From: Mycolicibacterium sp. CBMA 234
Lineage (GTDB): Bacteria > Actinomycetota > Actinomycetes > Mycobacteriales > Mycobacteriaceae
NCBI RefSeq assembly: GCF_009729415.1
Contig: NZ_MPKW01000024.1
Span: 124,001 to 188,000 of the forward strand
Direction: 5' to 3'
DNA length: 64,000 nucleotides
Shown: piece by piece, positions 16,499-24,736 of the stretch
Layout of the letters: every line of letters starts with the position of its first letter
Numbering within the stretch: the first letter of the stretch is position 1
Program-made: the position numbers and the translations under genes
The notes under the pieces: generated by a model
Database searches by the model: none
Seen by the model: only the letters and a program-made list of their open reading frames with translations
Told to the model about the DNA's origin: nothing

Positions 16499-16924
16499 AT
16501 GCAACTCACTGACGAAGCCCGCGCCCTCATCGGAGCCGGCGCCAACGCAACGCTCGTGACCCTGAACGCCGATGGCAGCCCGCAGGTTTCGGTGGTCTGG
16601 GTGGAACTGCAGCACACCCCTGATGGCGACGAACTGGTCAGCGCCCACCTCAGCGAGCACAAGAAGGTCCGCAATGCGCGCCGGGACGGTCGTGTGGCGC
16701 TTGCCATTGTCGGCGTCGACCGCGGCTCCCAGCCCGTCGTGCCCTACCTGGCGATCAGCGGCACGGCCCGGATCGTCGAGGGTGGGGCGCCCGAGGTACT
16801 CACGCGCCTTAACGACGCGCTGGCGCCGGAGTTCAATGGCCAGTTCCCACCGGCCGACGCCCCGCCCGGATTCCTGACCCGCATCACCATCGAGAAGGTG
16901 ACGGGCGTCGGCCCCTGGGCATAG
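16499..16924 (+). CDS. PPOX-class F420/FMN-dependent protein
   Basis: 141 residues with the split-barrel flavin/deazaflavin fold: ALIGAGANATLVTLNADGSPQVSVVWVEL at the N-terminus (strands 1-2) and HLSEHKKVRNARRDGRVALAIV in the middle. It resembles the F420-binding PPOX family (TIGR03618/Rv1155-like), whose members reduce or bind F420. Substrate unknown. ATG 16499 fits family length. An in-frame ATG at 16472, preceded by GGGG at 6 bases, would add nine residues and cannot be excluded. Confidence 0.82.
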   Translation: MQLTDEARALIGAGANATLVTLNADGSPQVSVVWVELQHTPDGDELVSAHLSEHKKVRNARRDGRVALAIVGVDRGSQPVVPYLAISGTARIVEGGAPEVLTRLNDALAPEFNGQFPPADAPPGFLTRITIEKVTGVGPWA

Positions 16925-16928
16925 AAAA

Positions 16929-16989
16929 GCCGAACGTGAGCTCGTGTGCCAGATTTCGGTGAATCGACGGACACAAGCTCACGTTCGGC
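16929..16989. terminator. Bidirectional hairpin between the PPOX gene and dapD
   Basis: Arms 16929-16950 (starting GCCGAACGTGAGCTCGTGTG) and 16969-16989 pair almost fully. The element starts 5 bases after one stop codon and ends 8 bases before the other, between convergent genes. Confidence 0.7.
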
Positions 16990-16997
16990 GAGCAAAA

Positions 16998-17921
16998 CTA
17001 GTTGGCGTGCAGCGCCTCATTGAGGGTGATGCCGGTGCCGTCGCGCTTGACGACCTCGACCGCGCCGCTGACCGAGTTCCGGCGGAACAGCAGATTGTTC
17101 GAGCCCGACAGCTCCTTGGCCTTGACGGTCTGCCCGTCGGCGGTCGTCACCTTGGTGCCGCCGGTGACGTACAGGCCGGCCTCGATGACGCAGTCGTCGC
17201 CAAGCGAGATGCCCAGGCCGGCGTTGGCACCGAGCAGGCAGCGCTTGCCCACCGAGATGACCTCCTTGCCGCCACCGGACAGCGTGCCCATGATGGACGC
17301 GCCGCCACCGACGTCGGAGCCGTCGTCAACCACGACGCCCGCCGAGATGCGGCCCTCAACCATCGAGGTGCCCAGGGTGCCGGCGTTGAAGTTGACGAAG
17401 CCCTCGTGCATGACGGTCGTGCCGGATGCCAGGTGCGCGCCGAGGCGGACGCGGTCGGCGTCGGCGATGCGCACGCCGGCCGGCAGCACGTAGTCGACCA
17501 TGCGCGGGAACTTGTCGACGCCGAACACGGTGACCGTGCCACGGCGACGCAGCTTGGCGCGGACCGTCTCGAAGCCGTCGACCGCGCAAGGCCCGAAGTT
17601 GGTCCACACGACGTTGGTCAGCAGGCCGAAGATGCCGTCCATGTTGGCGCCGTGCGGCGCGATCAGGCGGTGCGACAGCAGGTGCAGCCGCAGGTAGGCG
17701 TCATGCGCGTCGGCCGGCTTGTCATCGAGCGAGGCGATGGTGGTGCGCACGATCTCGGTGCGCACGCCGCGGTCCTCGTCGGTGCCGACCAGAGCTTCCA
17801 GCTCAGCGGGGACTGGGCCGGCCGCGGCGTCAGCCGACAGCGCGGGGGCGGGGAACCAGGTGTCCAGGACCGTTCCGTCAGCGGTGATGGTGGCGATGCC
17901 GATGCCAGATGCAGAAGTCAC
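16998..17921 (-). CDS. dapD: Tetrahydrodipicolinate N-succinyltransferase DapD
   Basis: 307 residues (Rv1201c, 317). It transfers succinyl from succinyl-CoA to tetrahydrodipicolinate in diaminopimelate/lysine synthesis. The C-terminal half is a left-handed beta helix with hexapeptide repeats (RVRLGAHLASGTTVMHEGFVNFNAGTLG, then GGASIMGTLSGGGKEVISVGKRCLLGANAGLGISLGDD). GTG 17921 is supported by a TAACCT -10 box 8 bases upstream (17935-17930), i.e. a leaderless start, and gives TSASGIGIAT as expected. In M. tuberculosis dapE is adjacent. Here five kilobases intervene. Confidence 0.95.
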   Translation of the reverse strand: MTSASGIGIATITADGTVLDTWFPAPALSADAAAGPVPAELEALVGTDEDRGVRTEIVRTTIASLDDKPADAHDAYLRLHLLSHRLIAPHGANMDGIFGLLTNVVWTNFGPCAVDGFETVRAKLRRRGTVTVFGVDKFPRMVDYVLPAGVRIADADRVRLGAHLASGTTVMHEGFVNFNAGTLGTSMVEGRISAGVVVDDGSDVGGGASIMGTLSGGGKEVISVGKRCLLGANAGLGISLGDDCVIEAGLYVTGGTKVTTADGQTVKAKELSGSNNLLFRRNSVSGAVEVVKRDGTGITLNEALHAN

Positions 17922-18004
17922 GTTGGTCAAGGTTACTGAACCAGCGCTGAACTGGGGGCACCACCCACGAGCGGGAGGTGCCCCCAGATTGCGAGGGGTG
18001 CCGC

Positions 18005-19819
18005 TCACTGCAGGTGGTGGACCTCCTGCAGCCCGTACACCGGCGTGGGGATGCCTTCGAAGCGGGCCTTGAGCTGCAGTGCCAGGTAAAGTGAATAGTG
18101 CCGCGACTGGTGCAGGTTGCCGCCGTGGAACCACAGATTCTCCTGCTGGGTCGGCTTCCACATGTTGCGCTGCTCGCCCTCCCACGGGCCGGGGTCTTTG
18201 GCCGTCCCGCTGCCCAGGCCCCACACCTTGCCGACGCGGTCGGCGATCTCCTGGCCCATCAGGTCGGCGGCCCAGCCGTTCATCGAGCCGTAGCCGGTCG
18301 CGTAGACCACGACGTCGGCTGACAGCTCAGTGCCGTCAGCCAACACCACGGCGTCCGCGGTCAGGTGCGAGACCTGGCCGTGCGCCAGCTTGATCGAGCC
18401 GTCGGCCACCAGCTCACACGCGCCGACGTCGATGTAGTAGCCCGACCCGCGGCGCAGGTACTTCATGAACAGCCCGGAGTCGTCGTCGCCGAAGTCCAGC
18501 TCGAAGCCGGCCGCCTCCAGACGGTCGTAGAAGTCCTTGTCCCGCAGCCTGATTGCGTCGTAGATAGGCCGCTGGAAGTCGGCCATGATCGCGTACGGCA
18601 GAGAGGCGAAGGTCAGGTCGGCCTTCTCTGTCGTCATACCTGAGGCGACGGCGCGCTCGGAGTACAGGTCACCGAGGCCGAGGTCCATCAGCGAATCCGA
18701 TTTTACGATGTGCGTCGACGACCGCTGCAGCATAGTCACGTCAACGCCGTTCTCGTACAAGGCTTTACAGATGTCGTGTGCGGAGTTGTTGGACCCCACG
18801 ACGACGACCTTCTTGCCGACGTACCGATCGGGGCCGGGATGCTGACTGGAGTGGTGCTGTTCCCCGGCGAAGACGTCCTGGCCCGGAAGTGTTGGGATAC
18901 TGGGCTTCCCGGACATCCCCGTCGCCAGCACCAACTGTGTCGGGTGCAGGGTCAGGTGCTCGCCGTCGCGATTGACTTCGACGGTCCAGCGGCCGGCCTC
19001 GGAATCGTAAGTGGCCGAGAGGCATTCGGTGCGTGACCAGTACGGCACCTCCATCACCTTGGTGTAGAACTCCAGCCAGTCGCCGACCTTGTCCTTCGGC
19101 GCGAACACCGGCCAGTTGGCGGGGAAGGGCAGGTAGGGCAGGTGGTCGTACCAGACGGGGTCGTGCAGGCACAGCGACTTGTAGCGCCCCCGCCACTGAT
19201 CGCCCGGACGCTCGTGCTTGTCGACGACGATGGACGGCACCCCGAGCTGACGCAGCCGCGCACCGAGCGCGATACCTCCCTGGCCGCCGCCGATCACCAG
19301 CACATAGGGCTGCGCCTCGCGACCCAGCGTCGCCTCTTCTTCGGCCTGCTTCTCGGCCCAGGAGCGCCGGTCGGGGTCCGAGCCGTGCACCGCGCCGAGC
19401 ACCCGCGTCGCGCCCTTGCGCTCCTCGTGGCCCTTGAGTTCCTGCAGCGTCGTCAGCAGCGTCCAGCCCTCGTCGCCGCGCAGCCGCAGGTGTCCGGAGC
19501 CGCGCCCGACGGCCGTTTCGAACTCGATGACCGCTGACGTCACGTCGCCGTCAGCGGTCGCGGGTTCCCGGGTACGGAAACTGGACGGGGCGGCGTCAGC
19601 CAGCCGGGCGCGCAGCATGCCGGCGATCTGGTCACGACCCTGGACGGTCTTGAGGTTCCAGGTAAACGCGACGAGGTCGCGCCAGAAACTGTCGACGGCG
19701 AACATCCCGACAACGCCGTCGATGTCATGGGCGGCCAGCGCCGCTTCGAAATTGGCAAGCCAGCGCTCAACGCGCTGCTGTGGCGAGACGGCGGTAGTGG
19801 GTTCCAGTGTTGCGGTCAT
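18005..19819 (-). CDS. Flavin monooxygenase with N-terminal NTF2-like domain
   Basis: 604 residues. Residues 1-140 form a SnoaL/NTF2-like domain (WLANFEAALAAHDIDGVVGMF, then FTWNLKTVQGRDQIAGML). After a linker comes a class B flavin monooxygenase: FAD motif VIGGGQGGIALGARLRQLG (about 182-200), a Baeyer-Villiger-like fingerprint FAGEQHHSSQH, in which the last aromatic is H, and the NADPH motif VVVVGSNNSAHDICKAL. It inserts one oxygen into an unknown substrate. ATG 19819 is chosen (TATLEPTTAV). It is divergent from the butanediol dehydrogenase gene and shares its operator region, so a ketone or acetoin-related substrate is possible. Confidence 0.85.
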   Translation of the reverse strand: MTATLEPTTAVSPQQRVERWLANFEAALAAHDIDGVVGMFAVDSFWRDLVAFTWNLKTVQGRDQIAGMLRARLADAAPSSFRTREPATADGDVTSAVIEFETAVGRGSGHLRLRGDEGWTLLTTLQELKGHEERKGATRVLGAVHGSDPDRRSWAEKQAEEEATLGREAQPYVLVIGGGQGGIALGARLRQLGVPSIVVDKHERPGDQWRGRYKSLCLHDPVWYDHLPYLPFPANWPVFAPKDKVGDWLEFYTKVMEVPYWSRTECLSATYDSEAGRWTVEVNRDGEHLTLHPTQLVLATGMSGKPSIPTLPGQDVFAGEQHHSSQHPGPDRYVGKKVVVVGSNNSAHDICKALYENGVDVTMLQRSSTHIVKSDSLMDLGLGDLYSERAVASGMTTEKADLTFASLPYAIMADFQRPIYDAIRLRDKDFYDRLEAAGFELDFGDDDSGLFMKYLRRGSGYYIDVGACELVADGSIKLAHGQVSHLTADAVVLADGTELSADVVVYATGYGSMNGWAADLMGQEIADRVGKVWGLGSGTAKDPGPWEGEQRNMWKPTQQENLWFHGGNLHQSRHYSLYLALQLKARFEGIPTPVYGLQEVHHLQ

Positions 19820-19856
19820 GTGACTCAGGACACACGCCCGGTGCAAGGCCCGACAA

Positions 19857-19886
19857 GGGTTGCACCCCGTTGCATTGGTGCAACCC
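19857..19886. promoter_or_regulatory. Inverted repeat operator between the monooxygenase and butanediol dehydrogenase genes
   Basis: Perfect 10-bp arms GGGTTGCACC (19857-19866) and GGTGCAACCC (19877-19886) are separated by 10 bp that contain another GTTGCA. It sits between divergent starts (19819 and 19934). The GAF regulator encoded downstream is the natural candidate binder. Confidence 0.65.
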
Positions 19887-19933
19887 CCTGCAACTCTGTT
19901 GGGATGTGGCCGCGGTCACATAGAACTGGCTGC

Positions 19934-20980
19934 ATGAAAGCAGCCGTCTATTACGGACCCAACAAAGTCGCGGTCGAAGATGTCGCTACTCCGACTCCCG
20001 GACCAGGCACGGTCCAGCTAGAGGTCGGCTTCAACGGCATCTGCGGCACCGATCTGCACGAGTACTACGCCGGTCCGATCTTCGTCCCGACGCAGCCGCA
20101 TCCGCTGACCCACCAGGAGCTGCCGCTGACTTTGGGCCACGAATTCTCCGGCACCATCACGGCCGTCGGAGCCGGCGTTACCGGGTGGCAGGAAGGCGAC
20201 CGGGTGGCCGTCGAGCCGATCTACAAGTGCGACCACTGCGGGCCGTGCCGGGCGGGCAATTACAACGTCTGCCAGCAGATCGGATTTCACGGCTTGATGT
20301 CCGACGGCGGGATGGCCCAATACACCGTGGTGCCGACGAACATGCTGCACCGGCTGCCCGACAACGTCTCGCTGGAACTCGGGGCGCTCGTCGAACCGAT
20401 GTCGGTGGCATACCACGCAGCGACGCTTGGCGACGTCGGTCCCGGTGACACCGCCATGGTGTTCGGCGCCGGGCCGATCGGCATCGGGCTGTGGTTCGCC
20501 TTGCGCGGCAAGGGACTTCAGGACGTGTTCGTGGTCGAGCCGTCGCCGACGCGGCGTGCTGCCATCGAAGCACTTGGCGCTGCAACTCTGGACCCGACGA
20601 CCGTTGACGTACCCGGCTTTATCGCCGACCACACCCGGGGTGCTGGTGCCGACGCGGTGTTCGACGCAGCGGGAGTTACGCCAGCGGTCGAGACGGCGTT
20701 GGCCTGTATCGGGTCCCGCAAGCCGATGGTCAGCGTCGCAATCTACGAAAAGCCATTGCAGACACCGCTTTTGAACCTGGTGATGAACGAATCACGGATT
20801 CAGGGCTCGCTCTGCTACACCGGTGCCGATTTCGAAGCCGTCATCGCGTTGATGGCGCAGGGCGCCTACGACACGACCGGATGGGTGGCCAAGATTCCGA
20901 TCGGCGACGTCGTCAGCGCCGGATTTGAGGCACTGCACGCCGGCACCAAGATGAAAGTTCTGGTCGACCCAGCGCTATGA
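19934..20980 (+). CDS. Zn-dependent 2,3-butanediol dehydrogenase-like enzyme
   Basis: 348-residue medium-chain dehydrogenase. Catalytic zinc ligands are C in GFNGICGTDLHEYY and HE in LTLGHEFSGTI. Structural zinc cysteines are in YKCDHCGPCRAGNYNVC. The Rossmann motif is VFGAGPIGIGLWFAL (about residues 176-190). It most resembles (R,R)-2,3-butanediol/acetoin dehydrogenases, which interconvert butanediol and acetoin. ATG 19934 gives MKAAVYYGP as in the family. The SDR gene follows 14 bases downstream. Confidence 0.82.
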   Translation: MKAAVYYGPNKVAVEDVATPTPGPGTVQLEVGFNGICGTDLHEYYAGPIFVPTQPHPLTHQELPLTLGHEFSGTITAVGAGVTGWQEGDRVAVEPIYKCDHCGPCRAGNYNVCQQIGFHGLMSDGGMAQYTVVPTNMLHRLPDNVSLELGALVEPMSVAYHAATLGDVGPGDTAMVFGAGPIGIGLWFALRGKGLQDVFVVEPSPTRRAAIEALGAATLDPTTVDVPGFIADHTRGAGADAVFDAAGVTPAVETALACIGSRKPMVSVAIYEKPLQTPLLNLVMNESRIQGSLCYTGADFEAVIALMAQGAYDTTGWVAKIPIGDVVSAGFEALHAGTKMKVLVDPAL

Positions 20981-20994
20981 ATGGAGGAACAGCA

Positions 20995-21789
20995 ATGACG
21001 CTGAAGGGAAAAGTCGCCCTGGTCACCGGGGCCGGGCGCGGTATCGGTCGTGGCATCGCGTTGCGACTGGCTCGCGACGGGGCTGACGTCGCGCTGGTCG
21101 ACGTGCACCCGGAACCGTTGACAGCCGTGGCGGCGGAGATCGCCGAAATGGGAAGCAAAGCGGCAACTTTCGTTGCCGACGTCAGCGACCACGACCAGGT
21201 GTTCGCTGCCGTCGACGACGCGGCGGCCGCACTCGGCGGGTTGGACATCATGGTCAACAATGCCGGCATCGCAATGGTGGGCCCGATCTCCGAAGTCACG
21301 CCCGCCGAGCTGCAGCGGCTGTGGTCGATCAACGTTAACGGTGTGCTGTGGGGGATTCAGGCCGCTGTTGCGAAGTTCAAGGAGTTGGGTAACCAGGCGG
21401 ATGGAAAGATCAGCAAGATCATCAACGCATCCTCGATCGCCGGGCACGACGGCTTCGCGATGCTGGGCCCTTACAGCGCAACCAAATTCGCGGTGCGGGC
21501 GCTGACCCAGGCCGCCGCCAAGGAGCACGCCGCGGACGGGATCACCGTCAACGCTTACTGTCCCGGCGTGGTGGGTACCGACATGTGGGTGGAAATCGAC
21601 CAGCGGTTCGCTGAACTCACCGGTGCCCCAGTAGGGGAGACGTACGAGAAGTTCGTCGGTGGCATTGCGCTGGGCCGCGCCGAAACCCCGGACGACGTAG
21701 CGGGATTCGTGTCCTACCTAGCCGGATCCGACGCCGACTACATGACGGGGCAGGCGGGCCTGATCGACGGCGGCCTGGTTTATCGCTGA
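20995..21789 (+). CDS. Short-chain dehydrogenase, acetoin/diacetyl reductase-like
   Basis: 264-residue SDR. Cofactor motif TGAGRGIGRGIALRL (about residues 12-26), NNAGIA, catalytic S in NASSIAGHDG and YSATK (Y-x3-K). C-terminal GQAGLIDGGLVY is typical. Similarity to (S)-acetoin-forming diacetyl reductases plus the butanediol dehydrogenase gene upstream suggest acetoin/butanediol interconversion. ATG 20995 has GGAGG 7 bases upstream. An in-frame ATG at 20977 lacks one. Confidence 0.82.
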   Translation: MTLKGKVALVTGAGRGIGRGIALRLARDGADVALVDVHPEPLTAVAAEIAEMGSKAATFVADVSDHDQVFAAVDDAAAALGGLDIMVNNAGIAMVGPISEVTPAELQRLWSINVNGVLWGIQAAVAKFKELGNQADGKISKIINASSIAGHDGFAMLGPYSATKFAVRALTQAAAKEHAADGITVNAYCPGVVGTDMWVEIDQRFAELTGAPVGETYEKFVGGIALGRAETPDDVAGFVSYLAGSDADYMTGQAGLIDGGLVYR

Positions 21790-21809
21790 GATGCGGAGCA
21801 CAATCGGCG

Positions 21810-23117
21810 GTGATGGCCGTGCCTGAACCAGCGGTAGCTGTTGGTGAAGACCCGCGCAGTTACGCGCGGTTGATGTCGGCTGTCTACGACGCGACCATGT
21901 CCGGAGGGCGTGCTCCAGCGCGGCCCCGTGATGTGATCGGCGAATCGTGGCAGCGGATGCTGGCGCGTGGCGTCAACCCGGATACCCACATCCCGCCGAT
22001 CGTCGAAGCATCCGGGATAGACGCGCTGCGGAAGTCGTCGGGCCTGCTGTCGGTGCTCGACGAGGTGTCACGCGGACTGGAATCCATTGTCGCCGATGGG
22101 GATAACATCCTCGTGCTGGCCGACGCGCGTGGCCGCGTGCTGTGGCGGTCCGGGTCAGCGGCGGTGCTGAACAAAGCCGATCGGCTCGGATTCGTCGAGG
22201 GCGCCAACTGGGGTGAGGGTGCCGTCGGCACCAACGCCATCGGTACCGCCCTGGCATCCAACCGCGCCGTGCAGGTGTTCTCCGCCGAGCATTTCCTGCG
22301 CAGCCACCACGCCTGGACCTGCGCCGGCGCCCCGATCCGCGATCCACGCACCGGCCAGGTGATCGGCGTCGTCGACGTCTCCGGGCCGGCGGCCACGGTG
22401 CACCCGACCACGGTCGCGCTGGTCGACGCGGTCGCCCGCCTGGCCGAATCCCACCTCCGCGAACAGCATGATCGGACCTTGAACCGGTTGCGGATGGTTG
22501 CCGCGCCCATCCTGGCCCGCATGGACAGTCCGGCGCTGGCGGTCGACGCCGAAGGCTGGGTGGCCGCTGTCGACCAGATGCCGCTGCACAATCGGATACT
22601 GCTGCCCGACGAGCTGGCCCCGGGCCGGGTCTGGATTCCTTCCCTCGGTCGGTGCGACATCGAGGTACTGCCCGGCGGGTGGCTGGTCCGGCCGTCCACC
22701 GCGGCCGACGCCGACGGCGCCACCGCCACCCGGGTGGTCCTTGACCTGCGCGGCGCCCCGATGCTGGAGATGGCCGGGCAGTTCGGCGGCTGGCGCCACG
22801 ACATCTCGCTGCGGCACGCCGAGATCCTGCTGGTCCTGGCGCTCCACAGGGACGGGCGCTCGGCGTCGGAGCTTGCCGAGGACCTGTACGGCGACCGTCG
22901 TCGCGTGGTCACCGTGCGTGCCGAGCTGTCCCGGATGCGAAAGCAGTTGGCAGGCTTGGTGCTTGGCAAGCCCTACCGCTTCGGCGACGACGTCGTCGTC
23001 GAAGTGCGCTACCCGGCAGACCGCACGACGCTGCTGGGCGCCTCCACCGCGCCGGCCATTCGGGCCGCTCGCATTCCCTCGCGAGCAGACGCAAAACTGT
23101 CGATTCCGAGCGAATAA
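21810..23117 (+). CDS. GAF-domain transcriptional regulator, AcoR-like without AAA+ domain
   Basis: 435 residues. The N-terminal half is like AcoR-type acetoin activators: RPRDVIGESWQRMLARGVNPD, then a GAF domain (LESIVADGDNILVLADARGRVLWRSG, EGANWGEGAVGTNAIGTAL, HAWTCAGAPIRDP). The sigma-54 AAA+ domain is absent. Instead, about residues 330-400 carry a helix-rich DNA-binding-like region (SLRHAEILLVLALHRDGRSASELAEDLYGDRRRVVTVRAELSRMRKQLAG). It probably senses acetoin or a diol and controls the preceding genes. GTG 21810 or ATG 21813 are both possible. The left arm of a hairpin encodes its last residues. Confidence 0.8.
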   Translation: MMAVPEPAVAVGEDPRSYARLMSAVYDATMSGGRAPARPRDVIGESWQRMLARGVNPDTHIPPIVEASGIDALRKSSGLLSVLDEVSRGLESIVADGDNILVLADARGRVLWRSGSAAVLNKADRLGFVEGANWGEGAVGTNAIGTALASNRAVQVFSAEHFLRSHHAWTCAGAPIRDPRTGQVIGVVDVSGPAATVHPTTVALVDAVARLAESHLREQHDRTLNRLRMVAAPILARMDSPALAVDAEGWVAAVDQMPLHNRILLPDELAPGRVWIPSLGRCDIEVLPGGWLVRPSTAADADGATATRVVLDLRGAPMLEMAGQFGGWRHDISLRHAEILLVLALHRDGRSASELAEDLYGDRRRVVTVRAELSRMRKQLAGLVLGKPYRFGDDVVVEVRYPADRTTLLGASTAPAIRAARIPSRADAKLSIPSE

Positions 23118-23140
23118 CGACAGTTTTGCGTCTGCTCGCG
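23080..23140. terminator. Perfect 23-bp hairpin spanning the GAF regulator stop codon
   Basis: Arms 23080-23102 and 23118-23140 are exact complements with core GAGCAGACGCAAAACTG. The stop codon (23115-23117) is in the loop, so the left arm is coding (peptide SRADAKLS). The same core is seen in the hairpin at 8602-8660. Confidence 0.7.
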
Positions 23141-23156
23141 GGGAAACGGGACCGGC

Positions 23157-23162
23157 TAACCT
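23157..23162 (+). promoter_or_regulatory. -10 element of a leaderless dapE promoter
   Basis: TAACCT lies 6 bases before ATG 23169, directly after the upstream terminator hairpin. This gives dapE its own promoter, independent of the preceding accessory genes. Confidence 0.5.
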
Positions 23163-23168
23163 GGCTGA

Positions 23169-24233
23169 ATGCTCGATCTCACCGCCGACCCGATCGCCTT
23201 GACCGCCGCGCTGGTCGACATTCCCAGCGAATCGCGGCACGAGCAGCTCATCGCTGACGAGATCGAGGCCGCGCTGAAGGCGCAGGCCCCGCACTTCGAG
23301 GTGATCCGCAACGGCGACGCCGTCCTGGCCCGCACCAACCTCGGCCGCCCGTCCCGGGTGCTGCTCGCCGGCCACACCGACACCGTCCCGGCCGCGGACA
23401 ACCTGCCCAGCCGGCTCGACGCCGACGAACTCTGGGGTTGTGGGACGTCCGACATGAAGGCCGGCGACGCGGTGTTCCTGCACTTGGCCGCGACCATCGC
23501 CGAGCCGACGCACGACATCACCCTCGTCATGTACGACTGCGAAGAGATCGAGTCATCGGCCAACGGACTCGGCCGCATCGAACGTGAACTGCCCGACTGG
23601 CTCAATGCCGACGTCGCGATCCTTGGCGAGCCCTCGGGCGGCTTCATCGAGGCCGGCTGCCAAGGCACGCTACGCGTCATCCTCCACGCCACCGGCACCC
23701 GTGCGCACTCGGCTCGATCCTGGTTGGGCGACAACGCTATTCACAAACTCGGCGCGGTGCTGGACCGGCTGACGGCTTACCAGGCCCGGCAGGTGGACAT
23801 CGACGGCTGCGTCTACCGGGAGGGGCTCTCCGCGGTACGGATCGATGGAGGCATCGCCGGCAACGTGATCCCGGACGCGGCCTCCGCGACCGTCAACTTC
23901 CGGTTCGCCCCAGATCGCAGTGTCGAGCAGGCGCTGGCCCACGTGCATGAGGTGTTTTCCGGACTCGACGTGCGCATCGAACTGACCGACTCCGCCGCCG
24001 GCGCGCTACCCGGTCTGACACAGCCCGCCGCGGCCGCGTTGGTGGCGGCCGCCGGGGGCCAGGTACGGGCCAAGTACGGCTGGACTGACGTGGCACGCTT
24101 TGCCGCCCTTGGCATTCCGGCCGTCAACTACGGGCCCGGTGATCCGAACCTGGCCCACAAAGTCGACGAGCGGGTGTCGACGCCGGCGATCACCGCGACC
24201 GCCGACATGCTGAGGCGGTATCTGACCAGTTGA
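23169..24233 (+). CDS. dapE: Succinyl-diaminopimelate desuccinylase DapE
   Basis: 354 residues (Rv1202, 354). M20 family zinc peptidase that removes succinate from N-succinyl-LL-diaminopimelate. Metal ligands are visible: H and D in LLAGHTDTVPA, D in GCGTSDMKAGD, the EE pair of MYDCEEIESSANG, E in LGEPSGG and H in DPNLAHKVDERV. Start ATG 23169 fits a leaderless promoter. Its stop overlaps the TTG start of the S4-domain gene. Confidence 0.95.
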   Translation: MLDLTADPIALTAALVDIPSESRHEQLIADEIEAALKAQAPHFEVIRNGDAVLARTNLGRPSRVLLAGHTDTVPAADNLPSRLDADELWGCGTSDMKAGDAVFLHLAATIAEPTHDITLVMYDCEEIESSANGLGRIERELPDWLNADVAILGEPSGGFIEAGCQGTLRVILHATGTRAHSARSWLGDNAIHKLGAVLDRLTAYQARQVDIDGCVYREGLSAVRIDGGIAGNVIPDAASATVNFRFAPDRSVEQALAHVHEVFSGLDVRIELTDSAAGALPGLTQPAAAALVAAAGGQVRAKYGWTDVARFAALGIPAVNYGPGDPNLAHKVDERVSTPAITATADMLRRYLTS

Positions 24234-24592
24234 GTAGCGTCCGCATCGACAGCTGGATCTACGCCGTACGGATCACCAAGACCCGGTCGGCGGCGGCCGC
24301 CGCGTGCCGGGCGGGCCATGTGCGCGTGAACAATGTCACCGCGAAGCCGGCGCAACTGGTCGGTCCAGGCGATGAGGTCCGCGTCCGCATCGAGGGGCGG
24401 GAGCGCATCGTGGAGGTCATCCGCCCGATCGCCAAGCGGGTGGGCGCGGCCGTCGTGCCGGAATGCCTGATCGACCGTAGCCCGCCGCCGCCTGCCAAAG
24501 AGGCGATGTTCGCAGCGCCCGTGCGTGATCGGGGAGCCGGCCGACCCACCAAACGTGAACGGCGGCAACTGGATCAACTGCGCGGCCATTGA
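24230..24592 (+). CDS. S4-domain RNA-binding protein (Hsp15-like)
   Basis: 120 residues. The first 55 are an S4 fold: RIDSWIYAVRITKTRSAAAAACRAGHVRVNNVTAKPAQLVGPGDEVRV. The tail is basic. Hsp15-type proteins bind stalled 50S subunits or nascent-chain tRNA during stress. The start is TTG 24230, overlapping the dapE stop. No better in-frame ATG or GTG precedes the S4 motif. Confidence 0.85.
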   Translation: MSSVRIDSWIYAVRITKTRSAAAAACRAGHVRVNNVTAKPAQLVGPGDEVRVRIEGRERIVEVIRPIAKRVGAAVVPECLIDRSPPPPAKEAMFAAPVRDRGAGRPTKRERRQLDQLRGH

Positions 24593-24615
24593 CCGCGGAT
24601 AAATCAGTTGCGCCC

Positions 24616-24714
24616 GTGAGTACTGTGGGTTTTGCAACTGCTGTCAACCGAGGTGGGCCGAAAACATGCTGGGAGAAGACATCTCCGGATAACCGGAGCA
24701 TGCCCTTGCCCTGA
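24616..24714 (+). promoter_or_regulatory. Possible 32-codon leader ORF upstream of the ABC-F gene
   Basis: A GTG at 24616 opens a 32-codon frame (VSTVGFATAVNRGGPK..., ending SMPLP) with TGA at 24712-24714, 4 bases before a hairpin that contains the ABC-F ribosome binding site. A CTCCGG-ATAA-CCGGAG stem (24683-24698) lies inside it. Leaders of this kind precede many actinobacterial antibiotic-resistance ABC-F genes. No clear ribosome binding site is seen for the leader. Confidence 0.35.
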
Positions 24715-24717
24715 TCA

Positions 24718-24729
24718 CTCTCACGAGAG
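24718..24729 (+). promoter_or_regulatory. Hairpin sequestering the ABC-F ribosome binding site
   Basis: CTCTC (24718-24722) can pair with GAGAG (24725-24729), the only Shine-Dalgarno-like sequence, 7 bases before ATG 24737. The effective loop is CACG when the inner pair is open. This would block initiation until disrupted. Confidence 0.4.
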
Positions 24730-24736
24730 CTTTTGC

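Noticed and set aside
16375..16990. CRISPR-like or transposon repeats in the hairpin-rich stretch
   Set aside because: The repeats are inverted hairpins at gene ends, without regular spacers, terminal repeats or transposase genes.
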